From an uncultured Maribacter sp. (lineage in GTDB: Bacteria; Bacteroidota; Bacteroidia; Flavobacteriales; Flavobacteriaceae): a stretch of DNA of 64,000 nt. The notes below the pieces were generated by a model, which was not told the origin of the DNA, did not search any database, and was given only the letters and a program-made list of their open reading frames with translations. The stretch covers positions 744,001 to 808,000 of the forward strand of contig NZ_CANMDU010000001.1 of assembly GCF_947496775.1 (NCBI RefSeq). The letters run 5' to 3'. The translations under genes were made by a program, and so were the position numbers. Shown here in pieces: positions 1 through 8,366 of the stretch (its first letter is position 1; each line of letters starts with the position of its first letter).

Positions 1-258
1 GGGCTGGGATACTTTAAAAAGGAAGCAAAATTTAGTAGAGAATAGTTATGAATACTAAACAGTTTTACACCGAAAAAACACTTTGCATAAACTTAATTTT
101 TGTGCTTTTTATTGCAGTGAACTATACCTCTAAAAAACTAAAACAAACCAAAATGAAAGTGCTATTTCTTTAAATAATGAAAACGATATCTATTTCAATA
201 TAAAGAGGGTTTTTAATACTAAAAAAAGTAATCGTTCTTAAATTATAAGAGTTAACCA
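1..258. other. Leader region upstream of the first operon
   Basis: No full gene is visible. A 41-codon plus-strand ORF at 48-173 starts with a charged stretch and a short hydrophobic run (INLIFVLFIAV) like a signal-peptide stub, then ends with no domain. It may be the relic of an exported protein or chance. The rest is AT-rich and probably holds the promoter of the operon starting at 259. I saw no clear -7 box. Confidence 0.3.
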
Positions 259-1554
259 ATGAATAAAATAAATATACATCTTGTTATCATGTTGTTTTCA
301 GTGTTATCGTCATTGTATGCGCAGAATTCAGAAAAGAATCAGAAATCTATTTTAGAGAATTATGAGCAAGTAGATTTGAGTAATTGGAAACTAATATGGC
401 AAGACGAATTTGATTATTCGGATAAAGAATTAGATAAAAAATGGATTTCGCAAAATGGCCCAACAGAACACGTTTTGGTAGCCTGCAGTCGTTGGAGAGA
501 AAATGCTGTTGTACAAAATGGTATTCTGGAACTTGGTATAAAAAAAGAAACAAGAGGAGGACAGGATTGGACGGCAGGTAATGTTTGGACAAAGAAAACA
601 TTTGGTTATGGATATTTTGAGGCTAGGTATAAGTATGCAGTTGCACCCGCAACTAATAACTCCTTTTGGTTATGGCCCAAATTTAAACTAGCTAAAGGAG
701 AAAAGGCTTGTGAAGTCGATATTAATGAAGGGCACTTTCCAAGTATCATAAATACAAATGTACATAACTGGACAGATTTTGATACAGCTCCTAGTGGAAG
801 AAAAACACATTCGAGTAATCAGCTACATCATACACTCACCGCAGAGCCATTACATGAAATAGAGTTGAAAGAAGTAGTAAAAACCAAAAAAATTAGACTC
901 ATTTCATCAACACCCAAATCAATTCAAATAAGCGAATTACGCATTTTTGGAACATCAATTAAGAACTTTCCAAATAGCAATAAGCCATTACCAGAACATA
1001 TCAAAAATTTAGTGGCTAGTAATGATGTTACCATTACAACAAACGGAAATAATTCCAATGCTTTAAAATCAGAACCAGGTTTTGTAGCAGATAATCGTTT
1101 AGATACCAGATGGGTATCGAGAAACTCTGGAGATAAGTGGATAGAATTTGAATGGGATGCAGATAAAGAAATAAAAAGCATTCAGTTTATAAATGGTTGG
1201 CTGCAAAATGATGGCATGTCAAGAAACCTTATAACAGATTATAAAATACAAGTGTTCGAAAATAACATTTGGAAAACAATTCATGAGTACAATTTATCTG
1301 AAACATCAAACTTCGGAGAAGAATATCATACCTATGGCTTAGAGTGGGATGAAGATTATTTTAAATTCTATTTTGATGGTAAGCTATATTATACAATGCG
1401 CAATGCGGTTTGTTTTAGCGAAACTAATATCTTGTTTAGTCTAGCAATTTTAAAAAACAATTATTCTGGCCCTATTACAGATGATTTAGATGGAAAAAGT
1501 ATGAAAATAGACTACGTTAGATATTATAATCGAAAAAGTGGAACAACAAACTAA
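259..1554 (+). CDS. GH16-family glycoside hydrolase with an inserted discoidin-like domain
   Basis: Exported enzyme of 431 residues. A signal peptide (about 1-21, ending LYAQ) is followed by a GH16 jelly roll. The GH16 signature E-x-D-x-x-E is present as EVDINE, giving nucleophile Glu152, Asp154 and acid/base Glu157. GH16 enzymes cleave internal beta-1,3 or beta-1,4 bonds in glucans and in algal galactans (agarases, porphyranases, carrageenases). The subfamily is not clear here. The domain is interrupted after about residue 185 and resumes at about 355 with the usual HTYGLEW strand. The 165-residue insert carries F5/8 type C features (DNRLDTRW, KWIEFEW, SELRIFG), but with the C-terminal part placed first. 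It starts the operon and the next gene follows after 6 bp. An endo-acting galactanase is my inference; a carbohydrate-binding, low-activity relative cannot be excluded. Confidence 0.75.
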   Translation: MNKINIHLVIMLFSVLSSLYAQNSEKNQKSILENYEQVDLSNWKLIWQDEFDYSDKELDKKWISQNGPTEHVLVACSRWRENAVVQNGILELGIKKETRGGQDWTAGNVWTKKTFGYGYFEARYKYAVAPATNNSFWLWPKFKLAKGEKACEVDINEGHFPSIINTNVHNWTDFDTAPSGRKTHSSNQLHHTLTAEPLHEIELKEVVKTKKIRLISSTPKSIQISELRIFGTSIKNFPNSNKPLPEHIKNLVASNDVTITTNGNNSNALKSEPGFVADNRLDTRWVSRNSGDKWIEFEWDADKEIKSIQFINGWLQNDGMSRNLITDYKIQVFENNIWKTIHEYNLSETSNFGEEYHTYGLEWDEDYFKFYFDGKLYYTMRNAVCFSETNILFSLAILKNNYSGPITDDLDGKSMKIDYVRYYNRKSGTTN

Positions 1555-1560
1555 ATACGA

Positions 1561-2700
1561 ATGAAAATTATGCGTAAACTTTCGTTATCACTTCTTTTAG
1601 TAACTGTATTAATAGCTTGTTCTGATAAAAAGAACAAAAAAGAAGTGTTGAATACTATAAAAGAAGAAGTTATAGACTATCAGATTGAATTGGGTAAAGT
1701 AGCTCCTGAATCCGTTTTTGCAAATGATTCTTTAAGTATTTGGGGCGGTTCTCTAGTTAAAGGGGAAGATGATAAGTACCATATGTTTTATTCCGTTTGG
1801 CCCAAAAAACTGGGTTGGGAATGGGTTAATTATTCCATTATTTCACACGCTGTTTCAGATTCGCCATTTGGACCTTTTGAACATAAAAAAGATGTTTTAC
1901 CAGACCGAGGTCCAGAATTTTGGGATGGTTCTACAACGCATAACCCAACAGTACACAAATTTAGCGATAAATATTACCTGTATTATATGGGAAATTTTGG
2001 TGATAAGAAAATTGTGAGTACACCAGGGAAAGCTAAAATAAACTGGGAGCATAGAAATAACCAGCGCATTGGTGTAGCTGTTGCAGATAGCCCCAATGGA
2101 CCATGGAAACGTTTTGATAAACCTGTACTAGATATTACTGTAAATGATTCGCTTGCTCATGATGCATTAATGACCTCTAATCCATCTGTATGTCAAATGG
2201 CAGATGGTAAAATATTAATGGTTTATAAAGCCGTTGGAAAAAAGTTTAAACTACCTGCTGGTGGTCCCGTTGTGCATATGGTAGCCATAGCAGATTCGCC
2301 AACGGGTCCATTTAAAAAATATCCAGAGCCAATATTCACCTTTGAAGGTGAGGCGTTTCCTGCGGAAGATCCATACATCTGGTATCAAGATGGCAAATAT
2401 AGAGCAATAGTAAAGCGAATGAATCACGAAGGGAAAACAAGGGTGTTTTCATTGGTGTATTATGATTCTGAAGATGGCATACATTGGGAACAAGGTAAAT
2501 ATTTTGATGTTTCTGATAGAACAGTAATGTTTACGGATGGTAGGAAAATTAAATTTGACCATCTAGAACGCCCGCAAGTATTTATGGAGGGTGGTGAGCC
2601 AGTAGCACTTTTGTGCGCAGCAGATTCTATAGATGTGAATAATATTCGTCATTCATTTAATATCCAAATACCATTGAAAATTACTAAATATAAAAAATAA
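1561..2700 (+). CDS. Five-bladed beta-propeller hydrolase-like lipoprotein (GH43/GH117-like fold)
   Basis: Lipoprotein of 379 residues with a lipobox ending LIAC (Cys20), so it should be anchored in a membrane and probably exposed. The body has repeated propeller-blade signatures: GKYHMFY-type strands, three ADSP(N/T)GP(F/W) or SDSPFGPF turns, and acidic residues in AEDPYIW (Glu269, Asp270). This pattern is typical of five-bladed propeller glycosidases (GH43, GH117 and relatives). I cannot place it in a numbered family. It resembles the C-terminal half of the 811-residue protein at 15112 (shared WGG, SPDGIHW-like and LERP motifs), so the two look like paralogues. It lies between a GH16 and a GH2 with 4-6 bp gaps, which suggests an exo-acting enzyme on the same glycan. 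Confidence 0.65.
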   Translation: MKIMRKLSLSLLLVTVLIACSDKKNKKEVLNTIKEEVIDYQIELGKVAPESVFANDSLSIWGGSLVKGEDDKYHMFYSVWPKKLGWEWVNYSIISHAVSDSPFGPFEHKKDVLPDRGPEFWDGSTTHNPTVHKFSDKYYLYYMGNFGDKKIVSTPGKAKINWEHRNNQRIGVAVADSPNGPWKRFDKPVLDITVNDSLAHDALMTSNPSVCQMADGKILMVYKAVGKKFKLPAGGPVVHMVAIADSPTGPFKKYPEPIFTFEGEAFPAEDPYIWYQDGKYRAIVKRMNHEGKTRVFSLVYYDSEDGIHWEQGKYFDVSDRTVMFTDGRKIKFDHLERPQVFMEGGEPVALLCAADSIDVNNIRHSFNIQIPLKITKYKK

Positions 2701-2704
2701 GAAC

Positions 2705-4456
2705 ATGAAAAAAATAGTCTGTTTATTCATTTTTGTAGTGGCACTGTACAGCTGTAGTAAAGAGGTGCAACCACAAGAACTAAAACCAGTTTCATTGAAT
2801 GGTAACTGGCAATTTTTAGCTTCAAATTCAATTAATGAAGAGGAGCTTTTTAAAGCATCGTATAACCAATGGGATACCTTGCAAGTGCCAGGGAATTGGG
2901 ATACCCGTGAGCGTTATTCAGAATATGTAGGTAAAGGCTATTATCAAAAAACATTCAGCCTACCAAAAAACTGGAAAGCTAAACAAGTTAGATTAAAATT
3001 TGATGCTGTTTATGAAACTACTAAAGTTTGGTTAAATGGAGAATTATTGGGAGACCATATTGGGGGCTACACACCATTTGAGTTTAATATTACCGATAAA
3101 GTTGATTTTAATAAAGAAAACTCTGTTGTAGTTATGGCAGACAACACGTATAAACGTGGTGCTTGGTGGGCATGGGGAGGTATTAGTAGAGATGTAACTC
3201 TGATGGCTAATGATGATGTAAGATTAGTTTATCAACATATTACTTCGGTTCCAGATTTTGAAAAACAAACCGTAGATTTTACAATTAAATATAAAGTTGA
3301 AAATAATGGAAGTACATCTGCTTTTGGTAAAATATATGCTGAGATTGAAGGGATTCATAAAGATTCTCTCTCTTTAACCGTTGAAAAAGCATCAACGGCT
3401 GTCTCGTATTTAAAATTTAAAAAACCGCTTTCAGATGTAGAATTATGGCATTTTAATGCACCTAATCTTTATCAACTGAATAGTACAATTTCTATTCATA
3501 CGAATGAAGTTGATACAGCTTCAGATAAATTCGGAATTAGAAAATTTGAAGTTCGCGGAGAGCAATTCTTTCTAAATAATGAGGCTGTAAGAATGAACGG
3601 AATAAATCGTGTGCACGACCATCCAGTTTATGGCAATACAGAACCAGATGAATTGGTGTTAAAAGACATGTTAGATATTAAATCTTTAGGCTGTAATTTT
3701 TCACGCTTAATGCATGCGCCACTCTCAAAAAACTTACTAAAAGTGTGTGATAGTATTGGTTTTTTATTAGTAGAAGAAATTCCCGTTTGGGGAGATGATG
3801 ACCCACAAACGTTTCCTGATAACCCTCTAACTAAAAAATGGATGAAAGAAATGATAGAACGTGATTATAATCACCCATCTGTGGTTGCTTGGAGCGTGGG
3901 TAATGAGTTACGAGAGAATGATTCCATTGCAGCAACATGGCCAGAAAAAAAGATGACCAAAAATCAATACGATTATGCAAATTCCATGTTAGATTATGTT
4001 AAAGAATTAGACCCATCAAGATTAAAAACATACGTTACTATTACCACGTACAGAAAAGGCGAAATAGGTAGTGAACCCTATGAAAAAGTAGATTTTATAT
4101 CAATGAATTCCTATGGTAGTGCAGTAGAACTTACTAAAATAACGCATGATAAATTTCCAGGGAAGCCAATTTTTATCTCTGAAATTGGTATTGGCCAAAT
4201 TGGACCTGCACCCAAAGGAAAACTAAAAGATGAGCTTGTTGGATATTTAAAAAAGCTTAAAGATTTACCATATGTAACAGGCATATCGCTTTGGAGTTAT
4301 AACGATTACAGAAGTAATTATCGTGGTACACCAGAATCTGGGTTTAGAGAATGGGGCATTGTAGATGAGAAACGTAATAAAAAAGAAGCATATGAGCAGC
4401 TAAAAGAAATATATGATTATTGGAGTATAAGAGAATTACCTGAAAATAGTAAATAA
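2705..4456 (+). CDS. GH2 family glycoside hydrolase, lipoprotein
   Basis: A 583-residue lipoprotein (LYSC lipobox, Cys17) of glycoside hydrolase family 2, the family of beta-galactosidases, beta-glucuronidases and beta-mannosidases. Domain order is a sugar-binding jelly roll (about 28-170, with GKGYYQKTF and VWLNG), an immunoglobulin-like domain (about 175-275) and a TIM barrel (about 280-575). The acid/base is Glu401 in SVGNE and the nucleophile is Glu493 in IFISE. It is short for a beta-galactosidase because the C-terminal domains are absent, a size closer to beta-glucuronidases. Beta-galactosidase activity on galactan oligosaccharides is likely from context, but the substrate is not proven by sequence. 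The next gene is 94 bp away, across a hairpin. Confidence 0.85.
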   Translation: MKKIVCLFIFVVALYSCSKEVQPQELKPVSLNGNWQFLASNSINEEELFKASYNQWDTLQVPGNWDTRERYSEYVGKGYYQKTFSLPKNWKAKQVRLKFDAVYETTKVWLNGELLGDHIGGYTPFEFNITDKVDFNKENSVVVMADNTYKRGAWWAWGGISRDVTLMANDDVRLVYQHITSVPDFEKQTVDFTIKYKVENNGSTSAFGKIYAEIEGIHKDSLSLTVEKASTAVSYLKFKKPLSDVELWHFNAPNLYQLNSTISIHTNEVDTASDKFGIRKFEVRGEQFFLNNEAVRMNGINRVHDHPVYGNTEPDELVLKDMLDIKSLGCNFSRLMHAPLSKNLLKVCDSIGFLLVEEIPVWGDDDPQTFPDNPLTKKWMKEMIERDYNHPSVVAWSVGNELRENDSIAATWPEKKMTKNQYDYANSMLDYVKELDPSRLKTYVTITTYRKGEIGSEPYEKVDFISMNSYGSAVELTKITHDKFPGKPIFISEIGIGQIGPAPKGKLKDELVGYLKKLKDLPYVTGISLWSYNDYRSNYRGTPESGFREWGIVDEKRNKKEAYEQLKEIYDYWSIRELPENSK

Positions 4457-4498
4457 TTAAAGGCGAAAAGCCGCAGTTTAACAAAATCAAAATAAACT

Positions 4499-4517
4499 AA
4501 GGTTGTTCTACAACCTT
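4499..4517 (+). other. Intercistronic hairpin between the GH2 and aldolase genes
   Basis: An 8-bp perfect stem (AAGGTTGT / ACAACCTT) with a 3-nt loop. It is not followed by a T-run, so it is unlikely to be an efficient intrinsic terminator. A smaller GGC/GCC stem lies just upstream at 4461-4471. It sits at the boundary between exported hydrolase genes and cytoplasmic enzyme genes of the operon, so it could be an mRNA-processing or stability element. Confidence 0.4.
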
Positions 4518-4550
4518 GGTAAATTATAATTAAATAAAATTTAAAATCTT

Positions 4551-5471
4551 TTGGAAAAAAAAGCAGAATTAACAGGAATTTTACCGGTGATACCTACACC
4601 TTTTAATGAAGACATGTCTATAGACAAAGCTTCTATAAAAAAAGTCACTTCATTTTGCATTGAGTCTGGTGCCAGTGCCTTAGTATTTCCCGGTGTTGCG
4701 AGTGAATACGATTTTCTGAGTTCAGCAGAACGATTAGAGTTGTTAGAAGCAATATATGAAGTCAATCAGGGTAAATTGCCTATAATTTGCGGAGGCGGAA
4801 AAGGTAGCGCTGAAGAAATAGGAGAAAACATCCTAAAATCAGAAAAGTTTGGAGTACATGCCGTTATGGTACTCATTCCAAAACAGTTTAAAGAAGATAT
4901 TGAAGGAGCAACCAATTTTATGAAAACGGTATCTGAAATAGCACCAAATGTTGATGTAATTCTTCAAAATGCGCCATTTCCAATTGGAGCAGGTTTAGAT
5001 CCTGAATCAATCTGTGAGATTGCAAAAGCTGTAAAGCAAATAAAATATGTTAAGGAAGAAACCCTTCCCTCTGGAAACAAAATAACAAATCTAATAAAGA
5101 ACGCACCCTCACATTTAATAGGTGTTATTGGCGGCGGCGGCGCTAGGTATGTTATCGATGAGATGAATAGAGGAACAGTAGCAGCAATGCCGGCTGCGGA
5201 AATTACTGACCTTCATGTTGCCATGTGGAATGCTCACAAATCTGGAGATATAGCCTTGGCACGAACAATTTATAAAGATACTTTGCCCTTGCTAATAATT
5301 CAAGCCGTTTATAGAATGCGTTTAACCAAATACGTATTGACTTTGCGTGGAGTATTTAAAAATTCGGTGGTGAAAGCACCTCTTCCAGAACTAGACGCGC
5401 AAGATAAAGAAGAACTTAAGTATCAGTTAGAGAGTTTATCTAAATATTTAAAAACGACAACAACGGTATGA
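4551..5471 (+). CDS. DHDPS/N-acetylneuraminate lyase-family aldolase or dehydratase
   Basis: Cytoplasmic class I (Schiff-base) aldolase-type TIM barrel of 306 residues. Family features are the N-terminal GILPVIPTPF, a GxxSE-like loop (PGVASEY) and the Schiff-base lysine Lys168 in KYVKEE. The tyrosine normally found in the YNxP motif is replaced by Gln139 (ILQNAP), as in some sugar-acid members of the family, so a true dihydrodipicolinate synthase is unlikely. A 2-keto-3-deoxy-sugar-acid aldolase giving pyruvate plus an aldehyde fits the downstream dehydratase. The start is TTG: the next in-frame ATG (residue 22) would remove the conserved GILPVIPTPF strand, and translation here extends to that point only from TTG. 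Its stop overlaps the next start (ATGA). Confidence 0.75.
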   Translation: MEKKAELTGILPVIPTPFNEDMSIDKASIKKVTSFCIESGASALVFPGVASEYDFLSSAERLELLEAIYEVNQGKLPIICGGGKGSAEEIGENILKSEKFGVHAVMVLIPKQFKEDIEGATNFMKTVSEIAPNVDVILQNAPFPIGAGLDPESICEIAKAVKQIKYVKEETLPSGNKITNLIKNAPSHLIGVIGGGGARYVIDEMNRGTVAAMPAAEITDLHVAMWNAHKSGDIALARTIYKDTLPLLIIQAVYRMRLTKYVLTLRGVFKNSVVKAPLPELDAQDKEELKYQLESLSKYLKTTTTV

Positions 5472-6631
5472 GCAAAGTAAAAAAGGTAGAAGCTTTTACA
5501 TTAACGATACCAAGAGACAAGCCTTACTTGGGAGATGCTAAAAAAGGAGAAGAAGCAAATGAAAAAGGCTATTTTGTTCGTAGTGGTAATAAAACAGTAT
5601 ACGCTACTGTAGATAGAACGGTTATAGTAAGAATAGAAACGGACTCTGGAATAGTTGGTTGGGGAGAAACGTATGGTCTTATTGCTCCAGAAGCTACCAT
5701 GGCGTTGATCAACGATTTTATGGCAGATTTTGTTGAGGGTAGAGACCCTTTTGACGTGTCTGTTATATATGAAGACATCTATAATATGATGCGCTTTCGA
5801 AAATATAGTGGCGGTTATTATCATGATGCGTTAGCAGCAATAGATATTGCGCTTTGGGATATTTCAGGAAAAATGGCAGGACTACCAGTCGCTAAGCTAT
5901 TAGGAGGTCAAAGAAGAAAAGAAATTCCGGCTTATGTTTCGGGTTTACCAGAATCAACATTAGAAAAAAGAGTAGAATTAGCAGTTTCATGGAAAGATAA
6001 AGGCTTTAACAGTTTTAAGTTTGCTACGCCACAAGCAGGTGAGGATTTAAGCAAAGAGATGGAAACTTTAAGAAACGCATTGGGAGTTTCTACTAAAATT
6101 GCTTGTGATATGCATTGGAATCAAACTTCAGCAGAAGCAATAGCAAAAATCATTCAGATGGAACCTTATAATCTATGGTTTGCAGAAGCTCCTACAGCTA
6201 CCGAAGATATAAAAGGACTTTCCCACATAGCCCGCACCGTTAAAACTCCTATTGCTGTCGGGGAAGAATGGCGAACAGTATATGATGCAGAAGCTCGAAT
6301 TAATGCAGAGGCTGTCCATATTGTTCAACCAGAAATGGGACATGTTGGTATTACACAATTTATGAGAATAGGGCTAGCAGCTCAATTTCAAAATTTGAGT
6401 ATAATACCTCACGCAACCATAGGTTCCGGTATATTTTTGGCTGCAAGTTTACAAGCTAGTTCTGCTTTAGAAGGTATAAAATCTCATGAGTATCAACATA
6501 CTATATTTGATAGAAACCAACATTTAATAACTGAAGGCATAGAAGTAAAAAAAGGGATGTATAATATTACCGACAAACCTGGTTTGGGTATAGAACCTAC
6601 TCCATATACAATTTCGCAATTAAAAAAATAA
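5468..6631 (+). CDS. Enolase-superfamily sugar-acid dehydratase (mandelate racemase group)
   Basis: A 387-residue enolase-superfamily enzyme. It would abstract the alpha-proton of a sugar acid and eliminate water, giving a 2-keto-3-deoxy acid. Metal ligands are visible as Asp214 (CDMHWN), Glu240 (FAEAP) and Glu266 (VGEEW). His216 and His315 (IPHATIGSG) are candidate catalytic bases, as in galactonate-type dehydratases. The KxK motif is reduced to a single Lys184 (FKFAT). It overlaps the upstream aldolase by 4 bp and is followed after 1 bp by a symporter, so dehydratase, aldolase and transporter are a functional unit. The substrate is unknown: an aldonate or an anhydro-aldonate from red-algal galactan are both plausible. 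It is distinct from the dgoD at 32012 and the cycloisomerase at 44859. Confidence 0.8.
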   Translation: MSKVKKVEAFTLTIPRDKPYLGDAKKGEEANEKGYFVRSGNKTVYATVDRTVIVRIETDSGIVGWGETYGLIAPEATMALINDFMADFVEGRDPFDVSVIYEDIYNMMRFRKYSGGYYHDALAAIDIALWDISGKMAGLPVAKLLGGQRRKEIPAYVSGLPESTLEKRVELAVSWKDKGFNSFKFATPQAGEDLSKEMETLRNALGVSTKIACDMHWNQTSAEAIAKIIQMEPYNLWFAEAPTATEDIKGLSHIARTVKTPIAVGEEWRTVYDAEARINAEAVHIVQPEMGHVGITQFMRIGLAAQFQNLSIIPHATIGSGIFLAASLQASSALEGIKSHEYQHTIFDRNQHLITEGIEVKKGMYNITDKPGLGIEPTPYTISQLKK

Positions 6632-6632
6632 C

Positions 6633-8354
6633 ATGGAAAAAGTAGACTACATTGTAATTATATTATATGCTATTGGAATTGTTGCTGCAGGAATGATATT
6701 TTCTGGTAAAATGAAGAATTCTAAAGACATGTTTGCAGCTGGGGGTCAATCTCCTTGGTGGGTTTCGGGATTATCAGCTTTTATGACATGTTTTTCAGCA
6801 GGAACTTTTGTTATTTGGGGAGGAATTGCATATAAATACGGTATAGTTGCTGTAGTTATAAATATTTGTTATGGTGTAGCTGCTATGTTTGTAGGTAAAT
6901 GGGTGGCAGGAAAGTGGCGAAAAGCAGGAGTTAATTCTGCTTCGGAATACTTACAAATTAGATATGGTTCATCTATAGTGCAATTTTACACTTGGTTAAA
7001 AGGGATAATGGTAATGTTTGTTACCGGTGGGTCTATTTACGCCTTATCTGTAATCGTATCAGCATTAATGCCTCTACCAGAAGGACACTTATTGGTTGAC
7101 CCAGCAACTGGATTTTTATCCATACCTATAACCTCTATTATTATATGTATTATCGTAATAATAATTGCTTTTTCTGGTGGCTTATGGGCTGTCTTAATGA
7201 CCGATGTGTTACAATTTGTTATTTTAACGGTTTCCGTTGTATTTGTAATTCCTTTAATAATAACTAAAGCAGGTGGTATTGATAACTTTATAAATAATGC
7301 ACCTTCTGGATTCTTTTCTCCTGTTACTAGTGAATATAGTTGGTGGTTTATGATAGGATGGGCAACAATTAACTTTGTATCCTTAGGGGGCGAATGGGCC
7401 TTCGTTCAAAGATATGTATGCGTGCCAAAATCCAAAGATGCCAAAAAAGTAGCATATTTAATTGGAGTATTATATTTAGTTAGTCCGCTTTTTTGGATGA
7501 TTCCTCCATTAATTTATAGAACAATTGAGGCTAATGTTAATCCGGAACAAGCATATATTTTAGCCTGTAAAGAGGTTCTTCCATTAGGAATGATAGGATT
7601 AATGATTGCTGCAATGTCATCTGCAACTGCTAGTATGGCTACTACAAGATTAAATGTATTTGCAGGAGCGTTTACAGAATTTTACAAAAGAGTAGTACGT
7701 ACTGTAAACGAAACCCAATTAGTATTTGTAGGAAGACTCATAACAATAGTATTAGGTCTAATAATTATAGCTGGAGCACTATTAATTCCTCAATATGGCT
7801 ATACTTCCTTTATAATTGATATTAATACTCTTTTATACATTCCATTAGTCCTACCTACTATTTGGGGCTTGTTTTCCAAAAAAATTAAACTTTGGGGCGT
7901 ATGGTTTACTACTGTATTTGGATTTGTGTCTGCTTACGTACTTAAATTTATGTTAGCCAATGAAGGCTATTTAACCAATATTGATTTATTTAACCCATTA
8001 GTCGTATGGATTTCTGAAAATAGTCGTATTGCGGATATGGTTTCAGGAGTTATTGGTCCATTTACAATATTGTTACTATTCGAATTTTTTAGTAAAAAAG
8101 AAGACCCTAAATGGAAAGAAGTTATGGAGTTAAGACAAACGTTTGAAAAAGAAAAACCCCTTTCAGCATCGTTGATGCCTTTAAAGATGCTATATATAAC
8201 CATATCTATTATTGCTATTGCTATAGCTTTATTAGCTTTAATAAATGTTGAGCATATGCAAATTATGTTTTCTTTTTCAATTGCCTTAGCAATAATTGCG
8301 TACTTAGCTTATAGATATTTAAAAAATGCTAAGAAAAAAATAAGAGTACAATAA
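6633..8354 (+). CDS. Sodium/solute symporter (SSS family)
   Basis: A polytopic inner-membrane protein of 573 residues with about 13-15 hydrophobic helices and the SSS layout: an N-terminal helix, SKDMFAAGG followed by SPWWVSGLSAF and the TMD1 region with FSAGTFVIWGGIAYKYG. SSS proteins use the sodium gradient to import sugars, sugar acids or amino acids, and sodium coupling suits a marine host. Placement between a sugar-acid dehydratase and a GH117-type hydrolase suggests it imports the sugar or acid released by this operon. The start follows the previous stop by 1 bp. Substrate specificity cannot be read from the sequence. Confidence 0.85.
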   Translation: MEKVDYIVIILYAIGIVAAGMIFSGKMKNSKDMFAAGGQSPWWVSGLSAFMTCFSAGTFVIWGGIAYKYGIVAVVINICYGVAAMFVGKWVAGKWRKAGVNSASEYLQIRYGSSIVQFYTWLKGIMVMFVTGGSIYALSVIVSALMPLPEGHLLVDPATGFLSIPITSIIICIIVIIIAFSGGLWAVLMTDVLQFVILTVSVVFVIPLIITKAGGIDNFINNAPSGFFSPVTSEYSWWFMIGWATINFVSLGGEWAFVQRYVCVPKSKDAKKVAYLIGVLYLVSPLFWMIPPLIYRTIEANVNPEQAYILACKEVLPLGMIGLMIAAMSSATASMATTRLNVFAGAFTEFYKRVVRTVNETQLVFVGRLITIVLGLIIIAGALLIPQYGYTSFIIDINTLLYIPLVLPTIWGLFSKKIKLWGVWFTTVFGFVSAYVLKFMLANEGYLTNIDLFNPLVVWISENSRIADMVSGVIGPFTILLLFEFFSKKEDPKWKEVMELRQTFEKEKPLSASLMPLKMLYITISIIAIAIALLALINVEHMQIMFSFSIALAIIAYLAYRYLKNAKKKIRVQ

Positions 8355-8366
8355 AAAATATTAAAA

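Noticed and set aside
4551-5471. Lysine-biosynthesis dihydrodipicolinate synthase
   Set aside because: The YNxP tyrosine is absent and the gene is embedded in a sugar-acid operon.
5501-5824. A 107-codon minus-strand ORF opposite the dehydratase
   Set aside because: It lies fully inside a conserved gene and its composition is that of a shadow frame.
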